DNA of 36,371 bases from an uncultured bacterium (GTDB lineage Bacteria; Bacteroidota; Bacteroidia; Chitinophagales; Chitinophagaceae), in the NCBI GenBank assembly GCA_903921675.1, contig CAIXQW010000116.1, positions 1 through 36,371 on the forward strand. The letters run 5' to 3'. The notes under the pieces were generated by a model. The model was not told the origin of the DNA, ran no database searches, and saw nothing but the letters and a program-made list of their open reading frames with translations. The position numbers were made by a program, and so were the translations under genes. Of this stretch, positions 25,443 through 33,622 are shown one piece after another. The first letter of the stretch is position 1; each line of letters opens with the position of its first letter.

Positions 25443-26192
25443 ATGAGTAATTACTATCAAAACACACCATTAGGTTACGAGCAAGATAATTTATTAACCG
25501 ATACTCCAGTAGCCTCTAAAACATTTTTAGCGAATGTATTTTTATGGATGTTTGTAGCACTAGCTATTTCTGCTACCACAGCGTTTTTGTTTTCAAGCAA
25601 TATGGATGCAGTGGCTGGCTATCTTGCATCTGGAGGTAAAATATTAATTTATGCTATTATGTTTGCTCCTCTCGCATTTGTGCTTGTAATGAATTTTGCA
25701 TACCACAGATTATCCATGCCAGTACTTGCATTATTATTTGTAGCTTATTCTATAATCAATGGTATTAGTTTTAGTTTCTTAACCTTAATTTACACTTCTT
25801 CATCTATAGTATCTTGCTTTGCAGCTGCATCTGGCATGTTTGCATTAATGGCTATCATGGGTTACAAAACCAAGCAAGATCTTACAAGCTTTGGCAGATT
25901 GATGATGATGGGATTGATAGGTATTGTAATTGCTTCTATTGTAAATTGGTTTATGCAAAGTGATGCAATGGGTTATATTATTGGCATTATTGGCGTTGCC
26001 GTATTTACAGGTTTAACAGCTTACGATGTGCAAAAATTAAAAAATATTGGTAATGGAATAGATGCAAATGGCAATGCAATGGGCATAGTAGATACCAAAA
26101 AATATGCAATCATTGGTGCATTAAGTTTATACTTAGATTTTGTAAACCTTTTCTTGATGTTGCTGAGAGTATTTGGCGGCAAAAAAAACTAG
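25443..26192 (+). CDS. Bax inhibitor-1/YccA family membrane protein
   Basis: 249 residues with about seven hydrophobic helices after a polar N-terminus (first 25 residues). Family marks include FLANVFLWMFVALAISATTA at the first helix, the NGISFSFLTLIY segment, TGLTAYDVQKLK near 197-208, and a final helix with ALSLYLDFVNLFLMLLRVFG; the Asp residues in AYDVQ and LYLDF match the pair thought to form the pH-sensing and calcium-leak site in bacterial BsYetJ. The function in Bacteroidota is not established. The gene has its own upstream TACTTTTA element and ends at a strong terminator. Confidence 0.96.
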   Translation: MSNYYQNTPLGYEQDNLLTDTPVASKTFLANVFLWMFVALAISATTAFLFSSNMDAVAGYLASGGKILIYAIMFAPLAFVLVMNFAYHRLSMPVLALLFVAYSIINGISFSFLTLIYTSSSIVSCFAAASGMFALMAIMGYKTKQDLTSFGRLMMMGLIGIVIASIVNWFMQSDAMGYIIGIIGVAVFTGLTAYDVQKLKNIGNGIDANGNAMGIVDTKKYAIIGALSLYLDFVNLFLMLLRVFGGKKN

Positions 26193-26212
26193 TGTAAAAT
26201 ATAATTATCATA

Positions 26213-26249
26213 AAAAAATCGCATTAGTGTTTCTAATGCGATTTTTTTA
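26213..26249. terminator. Bidirectional terminator between the BI-1 gene and gltX
   Basis: ATCGCATTAG (26218-26227) and CTAATGCGAT (26233-26242) form a 10-bp perfect stem with a 5-base loop, flanked by A on the left and T on the right. It can end transcription from the plus-strand gene (stop 26192) and from gltX on the minus strand (stop 26305). Confidence 0.93.
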
Positions 26250-26304
26250 TGCCTTGTGCCTAGTTTGCGTCAACCTGCTAAATCTGCTTGGAAATTATGC
26301 AAAT

Positions 26305-27828
26305 CTATCCCAATATCCCTAATACTTTTTCTATCCTGCTTTTTGATTCTTCCTTGCCTATTCTGCTAGCTATTTGAAATACTGTAGGGCCATATTTAGC
26401 ACCAACCAGCATAATGCGCATTGGCAATTGCAATTCGCCAACTTTGATATTTTTTTCTGTTGCCAAATTTTTAAAATACTCTTCAATATTCTCTGCACTC
26501 CAATCTGAAATTTTATCAGTTGAAGCAATAAATTCTGTAAAGAAATTTTTCTTATCATCATTCCATTTTAATTTTATACTATCTATATCTATTGCTATTG
26601 GAGCTTCAAAAAAGTATCGTGCTTGTGGTATAAATTCTGGCAATAATCCACACCTTTCTTTTACTAATTCGCAAACTGCTAAAAAGTAATCTTCGTTTTT
26701 AATGTCTATATTTTCTGTGGCAAATAATGGTTTTACAAATTCATTTATTTGCGCTGCATCCATTTTTTTAATCCACTCCTGATTGTACCATTTTGCTTTT
26801 TCGTAATCGTATTTTGCACCACCTTTGTGTACTCTGCCCATGTCAAATTTCTTTATCATTTCTGCTAAAGAAAATATTTCCTGATCTGTACCATCATTCC
26901 ATCCAAGCATTACCAAAGTGTTTAAAAAGGCCGAAGGTAAAAAACCAATATCATCATAGCCTCTTGCTGTGCCATTTATATCTGTCCATTTTTTTGCAAA
27001 CACAGGAAAACCTAGTCTTTCTCCATCTCTTTTGCTTAATTTTCCATTGCCATCAGGTTTTAAAATTAATGGCAAATGAGCCCAGTTTGGCATATCGTTT
27101 TCCCAACCTAAATATTTCCAAAGCAAAATGTGTATTGGTGCACTAGGCAGCCACTCTTCACCTCTAAAGGCATGTGTAATATTCATCAAATAGTCATCTA
27201 CTACTACTGCTAAATGATATGTAGGCATGCCATCTGCTTTCACCAATACTTTATCGTCTAGCAAATTTGTATCAAAACTTACTTCATGTCTTATCATATC
27301 TGTAAAAGTTACCAATTCGTTTTCTGGCATTTTGATGCGCACTACATACCTTGTGTTTACATCTAGCAATGCTGTTGTTTCTTGTGCAGATAAGGTCAAT
27401 GAATTTTTCATAGTCATTCTTACCTTAGCATCGTATTGTGGGTTTGGATTGGTCTCACTACGATGCGCATTACGCATAGCTTCTAAATCTTCCGGTGTGT
27501 CAAATGCATAATACGCATTACCGCTTTTTATCAATTGCAAAGCATATTGCATATACATTTCTTTTCTTTCGCTTTGGCGATACGGTGCAAATTGTCCTCC
27601 TTTAGCTGGGCTCTCATCTGGTTCTATACCGCACCAGGTAAGTGTATCATTAATGTATTGCTCGGCACCTTCTACAAATCTTGTTTGGTCTGTATCTTCT
27701 ATACGTAATACAAATTGTCCATTGTGCTGTTTGGCATACAAATAACTAAATAATGCGGTGCGCACACCACCTAAATGCAAGCCTCCTGTTGGGCTTGGTG
27801 CAAATCTTGTTCTTACTATTTTACTCAT
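26305..27828 (-). CDS. gltX: Glutamyl-tRNA synthetase
   Basis: 507 residues, typical bacterial GluRS. It charges tRNA-Glu with glutamate. HIGH-type motif: RFAPSPTGGLHLGGVRTALF (about 7-26). The KMSKS-type loop is KLSKRDGERLGFPVF near 260-275. The catalytic core is followed by the all-helical anticodon-binding half (from about 330). A TAATTTTG promoter box lies 8 bases before the ATG. glnS is also in this window, so this organism charges tRNA-Gln directly and GltX can be a discriminating enzyme. Confidence 0.98.
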   Translation of the reverse strand: MSKIVRTRFAPSPTGGLHLGGVRTALFSYLYAKQHNGQFVLRIEDTDQTRFVEGAEQYINDTLTWCGIEPDESPAKGGQFAPYRQSERKEMYMQYALQLIKSGNAYYAFDTPEDLEAMRNAHRSETNPNPQYDAKVRMTMKNSLTLSAQETTALLDVNTRYVVRIKMPENELVTFTDMIRHEVSFDTNLLDDKVLVKADGMPTYHLAVVVDDYLMNITHAFRGEEWLPSAPIHILLWKYLGWENDMPNWAHLPLILKPDGNGKLSKRDGERLGFPVFAKKWTDINGTARGYDDIGFLPSAFLNTLVMLGWNDGTDQEIFSLAEMIKKFDMGRVHKGGAKYDYEKAKWYNQEWIKKMDAAQINEFVKPLFATENIDIKNEDYFLAVCELVKERCGLLPEFIPQARYFFEAPIAIDIDSIKLKWNDDKKNFFTEFIASTDKISDWSAENIEEYFKNLATEKNIKVGELQLPMRIMLVGAKYGPTVFQIASRIGKEESKSRIEKVLGILG

Positions 27829-27836
27829 TGATGCAG

Positions 27837-27844
27837 CAAAATTA
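27837..27844 (-). promoter_or_regulatory. -7 element before gltX
   Basis: The minus strand reads TAATTTTG, exact TAnnTTTG, 8 bases before the ATG at 27828. Confidence 0.5.
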
Positions 27845-28001
27845 TCATCATTCCATCACTTTCGGCTTACTAATTTTACAAATCCACAAATTATTTTATA
27901 AAATATTTCGTTTTCTTATCAACCAATCAATAAATCATTTGCAGCTTTCATTACAAAAATGGTCTTTTGGACATTTTCCTTTTACTTTGCAATTGCCCAC
28001 T

Positions 28002-28631
28002 ATGCGGAATTATTTAGTAAAAACACCTCGTTTATTAAAAGCTGTTTACAACAGTTGTATTTGGCATGTAAATAATAATGCAAATAGCGTATATCTTACT
28101 TTTGATGATGGCCCACATCCTACTATTACACCTTTTGTTTTAGATGTATTAAACAAATACAATGCTAAAGCCACTTTTTTTTGTATTGGAAAAAATGTAA
28201 TAGAAAATCCAGAAATTTATCAACGCATTATTAGTGAAGGGCATGCCATTGGCAATCATACACATAATCATTGCAATGGATGGAAGGTCGATAGCTTAGA
28301 GTATATTGATAATATTACCCAAGCAGCTAATTACATTCAAAGCAATTTATTTAGGCCGCCTTATGGTAGAATTACTGCTAGTGAAATAAAAGGAATTTAT
28401 AAAAACAATCCTGATATGAAAATTGTAATGTGGGATGTACTGACCGGAGATTTTGACATAAACTTGACCCCTGAAAAGTGCTTGAAACATGCCGTAAATA
28501 GTACCAAACCGGGCAGTATCATTGTGTTTCATGATAGCGAAAAAGCATTTAAAAGATTAGAATATACGCTGCCAAGATTTTTAAAACATTGCCAAGAAAA
28601 TGGTTGGCAATTGAAGAAGTTGAACTATTAG
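28002..28631 (+). CDS. Polysaccharide deacetylase (NodB/CE4 family)
   Basis: 209 residues from ATG 28002. CE4 enzymes remove N- or O-acetyl groups from polysaccharides such as peptidoglycan or chitin oligomers using a divalent metal. Motifs in order: VYLTFDDGPHPT (motif 1, catalytic base Asp and metal Asp), HTHNH (motif 2, the two metal-binding His), RPPYG (motif 3), WDVLTGDFD (motif 4) and IIVFHDS (motif 5, catalytic His). A frame open from 27753 overlaps gltX on the other strand; its first 83 codons are low-complexity and lie over the gltX promoter, so they are not coding. The chosen ATG is preceded by TTTACTTTGC, a near match to the promoter box. No clear signal peptide is present, so the location is uncertain. 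Confidence 0.93.
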   Translation: MRNYLVKTPRLLKAVYNSCIWHVNNNANSVYLTFDDGPHPTITPFVLDVLNKYNAKATFFCIGKNVIENPEIYQRIISEGHAIGNHTHNHCNGWKVDSLEYIDNITQAANYIQSNLFRPPYGRITASEIKGIYKNNPDMKIVMWDVLTGDFDINLTPEKCLKHAVNSTKPGSIIVFHDSEKAFKRLEYTLPRFLKHCQENGWQLKKLNY

Positions 28632-28744
28632 GTTAGATTTAATAATTTAGACTTTCGATTTTTATTGCGTTTTACTATGTATGGCTATCCATCTTAAATC
28701 ATATTCGTATTCAATCTATTCATCTTACATCTATTAATCTATTT

Positions 28745-28752
28745 TATCTTTG
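28745..28752 (+). promoter_or_regulatory. -7 element abutting the tatD start
   Basis: TATCTTTG, then CCCC, then ATG at 28757; the box ends 4 bases before the start codon. Confidence 0.65.
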
Positions 28753-28756
28753 CCCC

Positions 28757-29527
28757 ATGATAGATACACATGCACATATTTATGATGTGAAATTTAATGA
28801 AGACAGAAATGAAGCAATACAAAGAGCTAAAGATAATGGTATCACAAAAATTTTAATGCCAAACTGTGCAGAAGAAACAATCCAGATGATGTTGGATTGC
28901 GAAACTGATTTTCCTGGTATTTGCATACCAATGATGGGCTTGCATCCATGCTATGTTATAGATACCAATGCAGAACATGAATTAGAATTAGTAAATAAAT
29001 GGCTTGGTAAGCATAAATTTTGTGCTGTTGGTGAAATAGGTTTAGACTACTATTGGGACACTACGTTTATAGAAGAGCAAAAAAAAGCATTTCGCTATCA
29101 AATAGAGCTAGCCTTGGCATACCAACTACCAATTGCAGTGCATAGCAGAGATAGCACTGCCGATTGTATAGCCATTATTAAAGAGTACATTCCACAAGGA
29201 TTAAAAGGTGTTATGCATTGCTTTAGTGGCAATTTGCAAGAAGCGCAAACTCTTGTAGATATTGGGTTTTACTTAGGTATTGGCGGTGTTTTAACTTACA
29301 AAAAAAGCGGATTGGATCAAATTGTAAAACAAGTTCCATTGTCTAATATTATTTTAGAAACAGATGCACCATACCTTGCGCCAGTTCCTTTTAGAGGCAA
29401 GCGCAATGAACCTGCCTACACTCAGCAAATTGCACAATGTTTAGCAGACACGCTGCAAATGCCTATTGCCAAAGTAGATGCAGTTACTACCCAAAATGCA
29501 ATCAATTTATTTGATTTAAAACAGTAA
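28757..29527 (+). CDS. tatD: TatD family metal-dependent hydrolase (DNase-like)
   Basis: 256 residues, TIM-barrel amidohydrolase fold. Metal ligands and motifs: IDTHAHIYD (His5, His7), GEIGLDYYWD with the bridging Glu, AVHSRDS, GVMHCFSG and LETDAPYLAP with the last catalytic Asp. Family members act as 3'-5' exonucleases in DNA repair or as D-aminoacyl-type hydrolases; the name comes from an E. coli operon link and does not imply a role in Tat export. It could be called YcfH-type equally well. gldJ follows after 192 bases and has its own full promoter. Confidence 0.95.
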   Translation: MIDTHAHIYDVKFNEDRNEAIQRAKDNGITKILMPNCAEETIQMMLDCETDFPGICIPMMGLHPCYVIDTNAEHELELVNKWLGKHKFCAVGEIGLDYYWDTTFIEEQKKAFRYQIELALAYQLPIAVHSRDSTADCIAIIKEYIPQGLKGVMHCFSGNLQEAQTLVDIGFYLGIGGVLTYKKSGLDQIVKQVPLSNIILETDAPYLAPVPFRGKRNEPAYTQQIAQCLADTLQMPIAKVDAVTTQNAINLFDLKQ

Positions 29528-29657
29528 CTGTTAAAATTTGAAAACAAAAAAAATTTATTTTAATAGGAAAATGCTTATTTTAATTGAATTTTATTACTTT
29601 TACCTCTCAACTTATTAATAAATACAGCATAAAGTAAAATAAATTAAATGGTTATTC

Positions 29658-29688
29658 TTTGGTAAAATGAATAATACACTTATATTTG
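29658..29688 (+). promoter_or_regulatory. Full Bacteroidota promoter of gldJ
   Basis: TTTG at 29658-29661, a 19-base spacer, and TATATTTG at 29681-29688 match the -33/-7 consensus (TTTG, 19-21, TAnnTTTG). The ATG at 29720 is 31 bases downstream, leaving a leader of roughly 27 bases. Confidence 0.7.
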
Positions 29689-29719
29689 CTATGCTCAAAA
29701 ATAGTTAGTTTATCATAAC

Positions 29720-31258
29720 ATGGGAAATATAAAAGCAATACACGGAGTAATTGGCGGTTTAGCCATTTTCTTTCTCGCATCATGCGGGCAAACACAATCT
29801 GCCAATTTAGTTTCTAGCAAAACTGGATGGAATTATAACGACCCAAAATTGGGTGGTTATGAAGTTACCCAATGGCAAGGTCAGTTAACTCCTCCGGGAA
29901 TGACCTTTATTGAAGGTGGTAGATTCACAATGGGACAGACAGAAGAAGATTTATTCCAAGAAGATAATAATACGCCACATAATGTTACTGTTTCTTCATT
30001 TTATATGGATCAAGCAGAGGTAGCAAATGTTGATTATCGTGAATATATCTATTGGATTACACGCGTTTATGGTCAAGATTATCCAAACTTGATATACAGT
30101 GCATTGCCAGATACCACTTGTTGGAGAAAAGGATTACAATATAATGAACCTTTAGTAGAGCATTATTTCCGCGAAGCTGGATATAATTACTACCCTGTAG
30201 TAGGAGTTACTTGGAAACAAGCAAACGACTATTGTGCATGGCGCACAGACCGCGTTAATGAGTTAATCTTAATTAAAGCTGGTTATCAAAAGAAAAATGC
30301 TACGCAAACGGCAGATGAAAACTTTACTACTAAAGCATACACAGGTGGTCAATACCTTGGTGCCGTTGGTATTAAAAGAAGAGATTTAGATCCTACAGGA
30401 GCTGGTTTTAGAACAATTCGTCAAGAAGATGGATTATTGTTGCCAGAAGTACGTCTCCCAACAGAAGCTGAATGGGAATATGCAGCTTTAGCATTGGTAG
30501 GTAATAACCCTGATCCAGATACTAAACGTCGTCGTGGAGAGGAAGTTGTTACGGACCGTCAAGTTTATCCTTGGGGAGATAATAATAGCACTCGTGAAGG
30601 TTTAAGAAATCAATATCAGGGAGAGCAATTGGCTAACTATCAGCGTGCTGGTGGAGATTATGCTGGTGTTGCTGGTGGTTTGAATGACCATGCTTTTATT
30701 ACTGCACCAGTATATAGTTACAAACCAAATGCGTTTGGCTTATATAATATGGCTGGTAATGTAAGTGAGTGGGTGATGGATGTATATAGAGCAGATGCGC
30801 CAACAGATCAAGGTTTAAATCCATTTCGTGGAAATGTATTCACAAAATACAGAGCTTTAGAAGATGGTACTTTAGATGAAAAAGATAGTCTTGGTAGATT
30901 ATCTCAAGATTTAGTTACACAAAATGAATTAGCAGATAAATATGTAGATTACAGATGGGCCGACCAACGTGGTAGAGATGATGATGATTCAACAGCAAGT
31001 GAATTTAAATATACAAATCAAAACACTGATGAGAGTCAATCAAAACTTGGTTCCACTTTGGTTAATAATGATGCACACGTAGTAAAAGGTGGTAGTTGGA
31101 ATGATCGCGCATACTATTTAAGCCCTGGTACTCGTCGTTATTTCCAAGCTCGTCATTCTAGTAGTACAATTGGTTTCCGTTGCGTATGCGATAGGATAGC
31201 TGGTCCTACTATTGGTAGCCATGCAGGTAATTATTTCAACGGAAAATCTAAGCGATAA
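29720..31258 (+). CDS. gldJ: Gliding motility/T9SS lipoprotein GldJ
   Basis: 512 residues. The signal peptide ends in a lipobox (FFLASC, Cys22), so the mature protein is a lipoprotein. The stretch SKTGWNYNDPKLGGYE soon after, the FGE-sulfatase/SUMF1-like domain that starts GMTFIEGGRFTMGQTEED (about 58) and runs to the end, and phrases such as VANVDYREYIYWITRVYG, YPVVGVTWKQANDYCAWRTD and LPTEAEWEYAA match GldJ as I recall it from Flavobacterium; GldK is a related family and is the main alternative. GldJ is required for gliding and for stability of GldK and the T9SS ring. SUMF1-type catalytic cysteines are not expected to function here. An acidic, Asp-rich insertion lies near 405-430. It is surrounded by housekeeping genes, not other gld/spr genes. 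Confidence 0.88.
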   Translation: MGNIKAIHGVIGGLAIFFLASCGQTQSANLVSSKTGWNYNDPKLGGYEVTQWQGQLTPPGMTFIEGGRFTMGQTEEDLFQEDNNTPHNVTVSSFYMDQAEVANVDYREYIYWITRVYGQDYPNLIYSALPDTTCWRKGLQYNEPLVEHYFREAGYNYYPVVGVTWKQANDYCAWRTDRVNELILIKAGYQKKNATQTADENFTTKAYTGGQYLGAVGIKRRDLDPTGAGFRTIRQEDGLLLPEVRLPTEAEWEYAALALVGNNPDPDTKRRRGEEVVTDRQVYPWGDNNSTREGLRNQYQGEQLANYQRAGGDYAGVAGGLNDHAFITAPVYSYKPNAFGLYNMAGNVSEWVMDVYRADAPTDQGLNPFRGNVFTKYRALEDGTLDEKDSLGRLSQDLVTQNELADKYVDYRWADQRGRDDDDSTASEFKYTNQNTDESQSKLGSTLVNNDAHVVKGGSWNDRAYYLSPGTRRYFQARHSSSTIGFRCVCDRIAGPTIGSHAGNYFNGKSKR

Positions 31259-31280
31259 TTATACATAAAAAATAATCATG

Positions 31281-31314
31281 AAGCGTTATCAGAAATGGTA
31301 ACGCTTTTTTTTTT
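31281..31314 (+). terminator. Rho-independent terminator after gldJ
   Basis: AAGCGTTATC (31281-31290) and GGTAACGCTT (31297-31306) pair over 10 bp with one G-U pair around a 6-base loop, followed by about ten T. Confidence 0.93.
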
Positions 31315-31453
31315 GCTAAATATGTGTAGTAAATTAGTTGTTTCATGATTGAAGATGGTATAATACCGGACGGATATTTTTGGTGAAAATATTGGATTTA
31401 GTATTCCAATTGAATAATAGATGGGCTATTCATTTTTTCACATTTCTATTACT

Positions 31454-31461
31454 TACCTTTG
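31454..31461 (+). promoter_or_regulatory. -7 element before def
   Basis: TACCTTTG, exact TAnnTTTG, 21 bases before ATG 31483. Confidence 0.6.
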
Positions 31462-31482
31462 CAAAAATAGTTTGATTATTAT

Positions 31483-32064
31483 ATGATATTACCAATAGTG
31501 GCTTATGGCAGTTCTATTCTTAGGCAAGTATGCAAACCAATTGATGCCAACTACGAAGGATTGCAAGAGTTAATTGCAGACATGTGGCAAACCATGTACA
31601 ATAGCAATGGAGTAGGGCTTGCAGCTCCACAAATCAATCGTGGCATCCGTGTGTTTATGATAGACACTATACAAATAGTAGAAGGTGCAGAAGATGATGA
31701 AGAAAGAGAAGAATTGAAAAACGAAAAACCTCGCAAGCAATTATTTATCAATGCACAAATAGTTGCTGAAGACGGCGAGCCATGGGCTTACAATGAAGGC
31801 TGTTTAAGTATTCCTAAACTAAGGGCAGATGTAATGCGCAGTGAATCCGTTACGCTTCAATATCAAGATGAAAATTTTGTAGAACATACTGATACTTTTG
31901 ATGGCATTACAGCTAGAGTTATACTGCACGAGTATGATCATATAGAAGGTAAATTATTTATTGATAGATTGAAACCATTAAAACGCAAAATGATTGGAGG
32001 AAAGCTTGATGCTATTGCAAAAGGGAATGTAAAAATGGGTTACAGAATGATATATCCTAAATAG
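31483..32064 (+). CDS. def: Peptide deformylase
   Basis: 193 residues. It removes the formyl group from the N-terminal methionine of new proteins. All three family motifs are present: GVGLAAPQI (motif 1), EGCLSIP with the metal-binding Cys (motif 2), and HEYDHIEGKLF with the two metal-binding His and the catalytic Glu (motif 3). An acidic insertion between motifs 1 and 2 (EGAEDDEEREELKNEK) is common in Bacteroidota enzymes. It has its own promoter box; the serine dehydratase gene begins 74 bases after the stop and could be read through, as no terminator is visible between. Confidence 0.97.
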   Translation: MILPIVAYGSSILRQVCKPIDANYEGLQELIADMWQTMYNSNGVGLAAPQINRGIRVFMIDTIQIVEGAEDDEEREELKNEKPRKQLFINAQIVAEDGEPWAYNEGCLSIPKLRADVMRSESVTLQYQDENFVEHTDTFDGITARVILHEYDHIEGKLFIDRLKPLKRKMIGGKLDAIAKGNVKMGYRMIYPK

Positions 32065-32138
32065 TTTTAGGCTAGCTTTATTTGTATTGGTTTTAATAGA
32101 ATTTGTTTAATAACTTAATAGTTGTAGTTTTATTTTTT

Positions 32139-33572
32139 ATGTCGCAACAACAACAAGAACGCCTATCTGTATTTGATATTTTTAAAATAGGTATTGGTCC
32201 TAGCAGTTCTCATACATTAGGGCCATGGAGGGCTGCTGAACAATTTATTCAATTGCTAAAAAGCAAAAATGTGCTACAGCAAGTTACCAATATTAAAGTG
32301 CTATTGTATGGTTCTTTGGCGAAAACAGGTGTTGGACATGGCACAGATATAGCGGTGCAACTTGGTTTATGTGGCTTTGATCCGGTTACTTTTGATGTAG
32401 ATGCTATAGATTCTACAATTGCAGCTATTACAACCAATCACACAATCAGTATCAACCAAGAAATAGAAATTGAATTTAATCCAAGTGTAGACATAGTATT
32501 TTTAAGGAATGAAAGTTTACCGTTTCATCCAAATGCATTAACCCTTTGTGCTACTATAACAGAAGCTGCTATTGCACAAACATATTATAGTATTGGCGGT
32601 GGTTTTGTAGTAGCAGAAAACGAAAATAAATCCAATTTAGAGCAGATTGATTTACCTTTTCCTATAGATAATAGCCAAGACTTATTGTACAATTGTATGA
32701 AAACAGGCCTAGGTATTCATGGTATAGTTTTGGAAAATGAAGCTACTTGGCGCACCGAAAAAGAAACAAAAGAAGGTGTACTGAAAATTTGGCACACCAT
32801 GCGCGATTGTATATACAGAGGTGCACATATTGGTGGCGAATTGCCTGGAGGCTTGCATGTAGTGCGCAGGGCAAAAAGCTTGAATAATAAATTATTAAAA
32901 GGTAAAAGATATGCCGACTTTGCAGAGTGGATGGTACAAATACAATCTGGTGGGCAACAATTTCAGTATATATTAGATTGGGTTAGTTGCTTTGCATTAG
33001 CAGTAAATGAAGAGAACGCAAGCTTTAGCCGAGTTGTTACAGCACCTACAAACGGTGCCGCTGGAGTAATTCCTGCAGTGCTTCTGTATTATATTATTTT
33101 TTGTGATGGCAATGATGAAGAAAAAATTATCCAATTTATTTTAACAGCTAGCGAAATAGGGTGCATTTTTAAAAAAGGAGCAACTATTAGTGCTGCAATG
33201 GGAGGTTGCCAAGCAGAAATTGGTGTAAGTAGTGCCATGGCTGCAGCAGCACTTTGCGAAAGCCTTGGAGGCACACCGCGCCAAGCATTAATGGCTAGTG
33301 AAATAGCTATGGAGCATCATCTAGGACTTACATGCGACCCTGTTGGCGGATTAGTGCAAGTGCCATGCATAGAGCGTAATACAATGGGGGCTATTAAAGC
33401 AATTACAGCCTGCCAATTGGCAATGCAGAGCAACCCCGATAATGCTAAAGTAAGCTTGGATTCTGTAGTTAAAACAATGTGGCAGACTGCGCAAGATATG
33501 AATCACAAATACAAAGAAACTAGCGATGCAGGCCTAGCAGTGCATGTTAGTGTAGGATTGAGTGAATGTTAA
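32139..33572 (+). CDS. sdaA: L-serine ammonia-lyase, iron-sulfur type, single chain
   Basis: 477 residues from ATG 32139. The enzyme converts L-serine to pyruvate and ammonia using a 4Fe-4S cluster. The N-terminal beta domain starts [19 protein letters not shown], the usual opening. The alpha domain carries [15 protein letters not shown] and the cluster cysteines in [16 protein letters not shown] and VPCIERN. Both domains are in one chain, as in E. coli SdaA. A longer frame from TTG 32103 adds 12 hydrophobic residues without family similarity; the ATG followed by [15 protein letters not shown] is preferred. Confidence 0.95.
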   Translation: MSQQQQERLSVFDIFKIGIGPSSSHTLGPWRAAEQFIQLLKSKNVLQQVTNIKVLLYGSLAKTGVGHGTDIAVQLGLCGFDPVTFDVDAIDSTIAAITTNHTISINQEIEIEFNPSVDIVFLRNESLPFHPNALTLCATITEAAIAQTYYSIGGGFVVAENENKSNLEQIDLPFPIDNSQDLLYNCMKTGLGIHGIVLENEATWRTEKETKEGVLKIWHTMRDCIYRGAHIGGELPGGLHVVRRAKSLNNKLLKGKRYADFAEWMVQIQSGGQQFQYILDWVSCFALAVNEENASFSRVVTAPTNGAAGVIPAVLLYYIIFCDGNDEEKIIQFILTASEIGCIFKKGATISAAMGGCQAEIGVSSAMAAAALCESLGGTPRQALMASEIAMEHHLGLTCDPVGGLVQVPCIERNTMGAIKAITACQLAMQSNPDNAKVSLDSVVKTMWQTAQDMNHKYKETSDAGLAVHVSVGLSEC

Positions 33573-33622
33573 TGGTATAAAACCACCTATTGTTAAGTCG
33601 ATTTTTTTAAATTTCTTTAAGT

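Noticed and set aside
27753-28001. N-terminal extension of the polysaccharide deacetylase overlapping gltX
   Set aside because: The extension is antisense to gltX and its promoter, is low-complexity and shows no NodB similarity; ATG 28002 is preferred.
31720-32064. Defence-system or toxin-antitoxin reading of small genes near def
   Set aside because: All frames here are explained by def and sdaA; no toxin, nuclease or antitoxin motifs are seen in the window.
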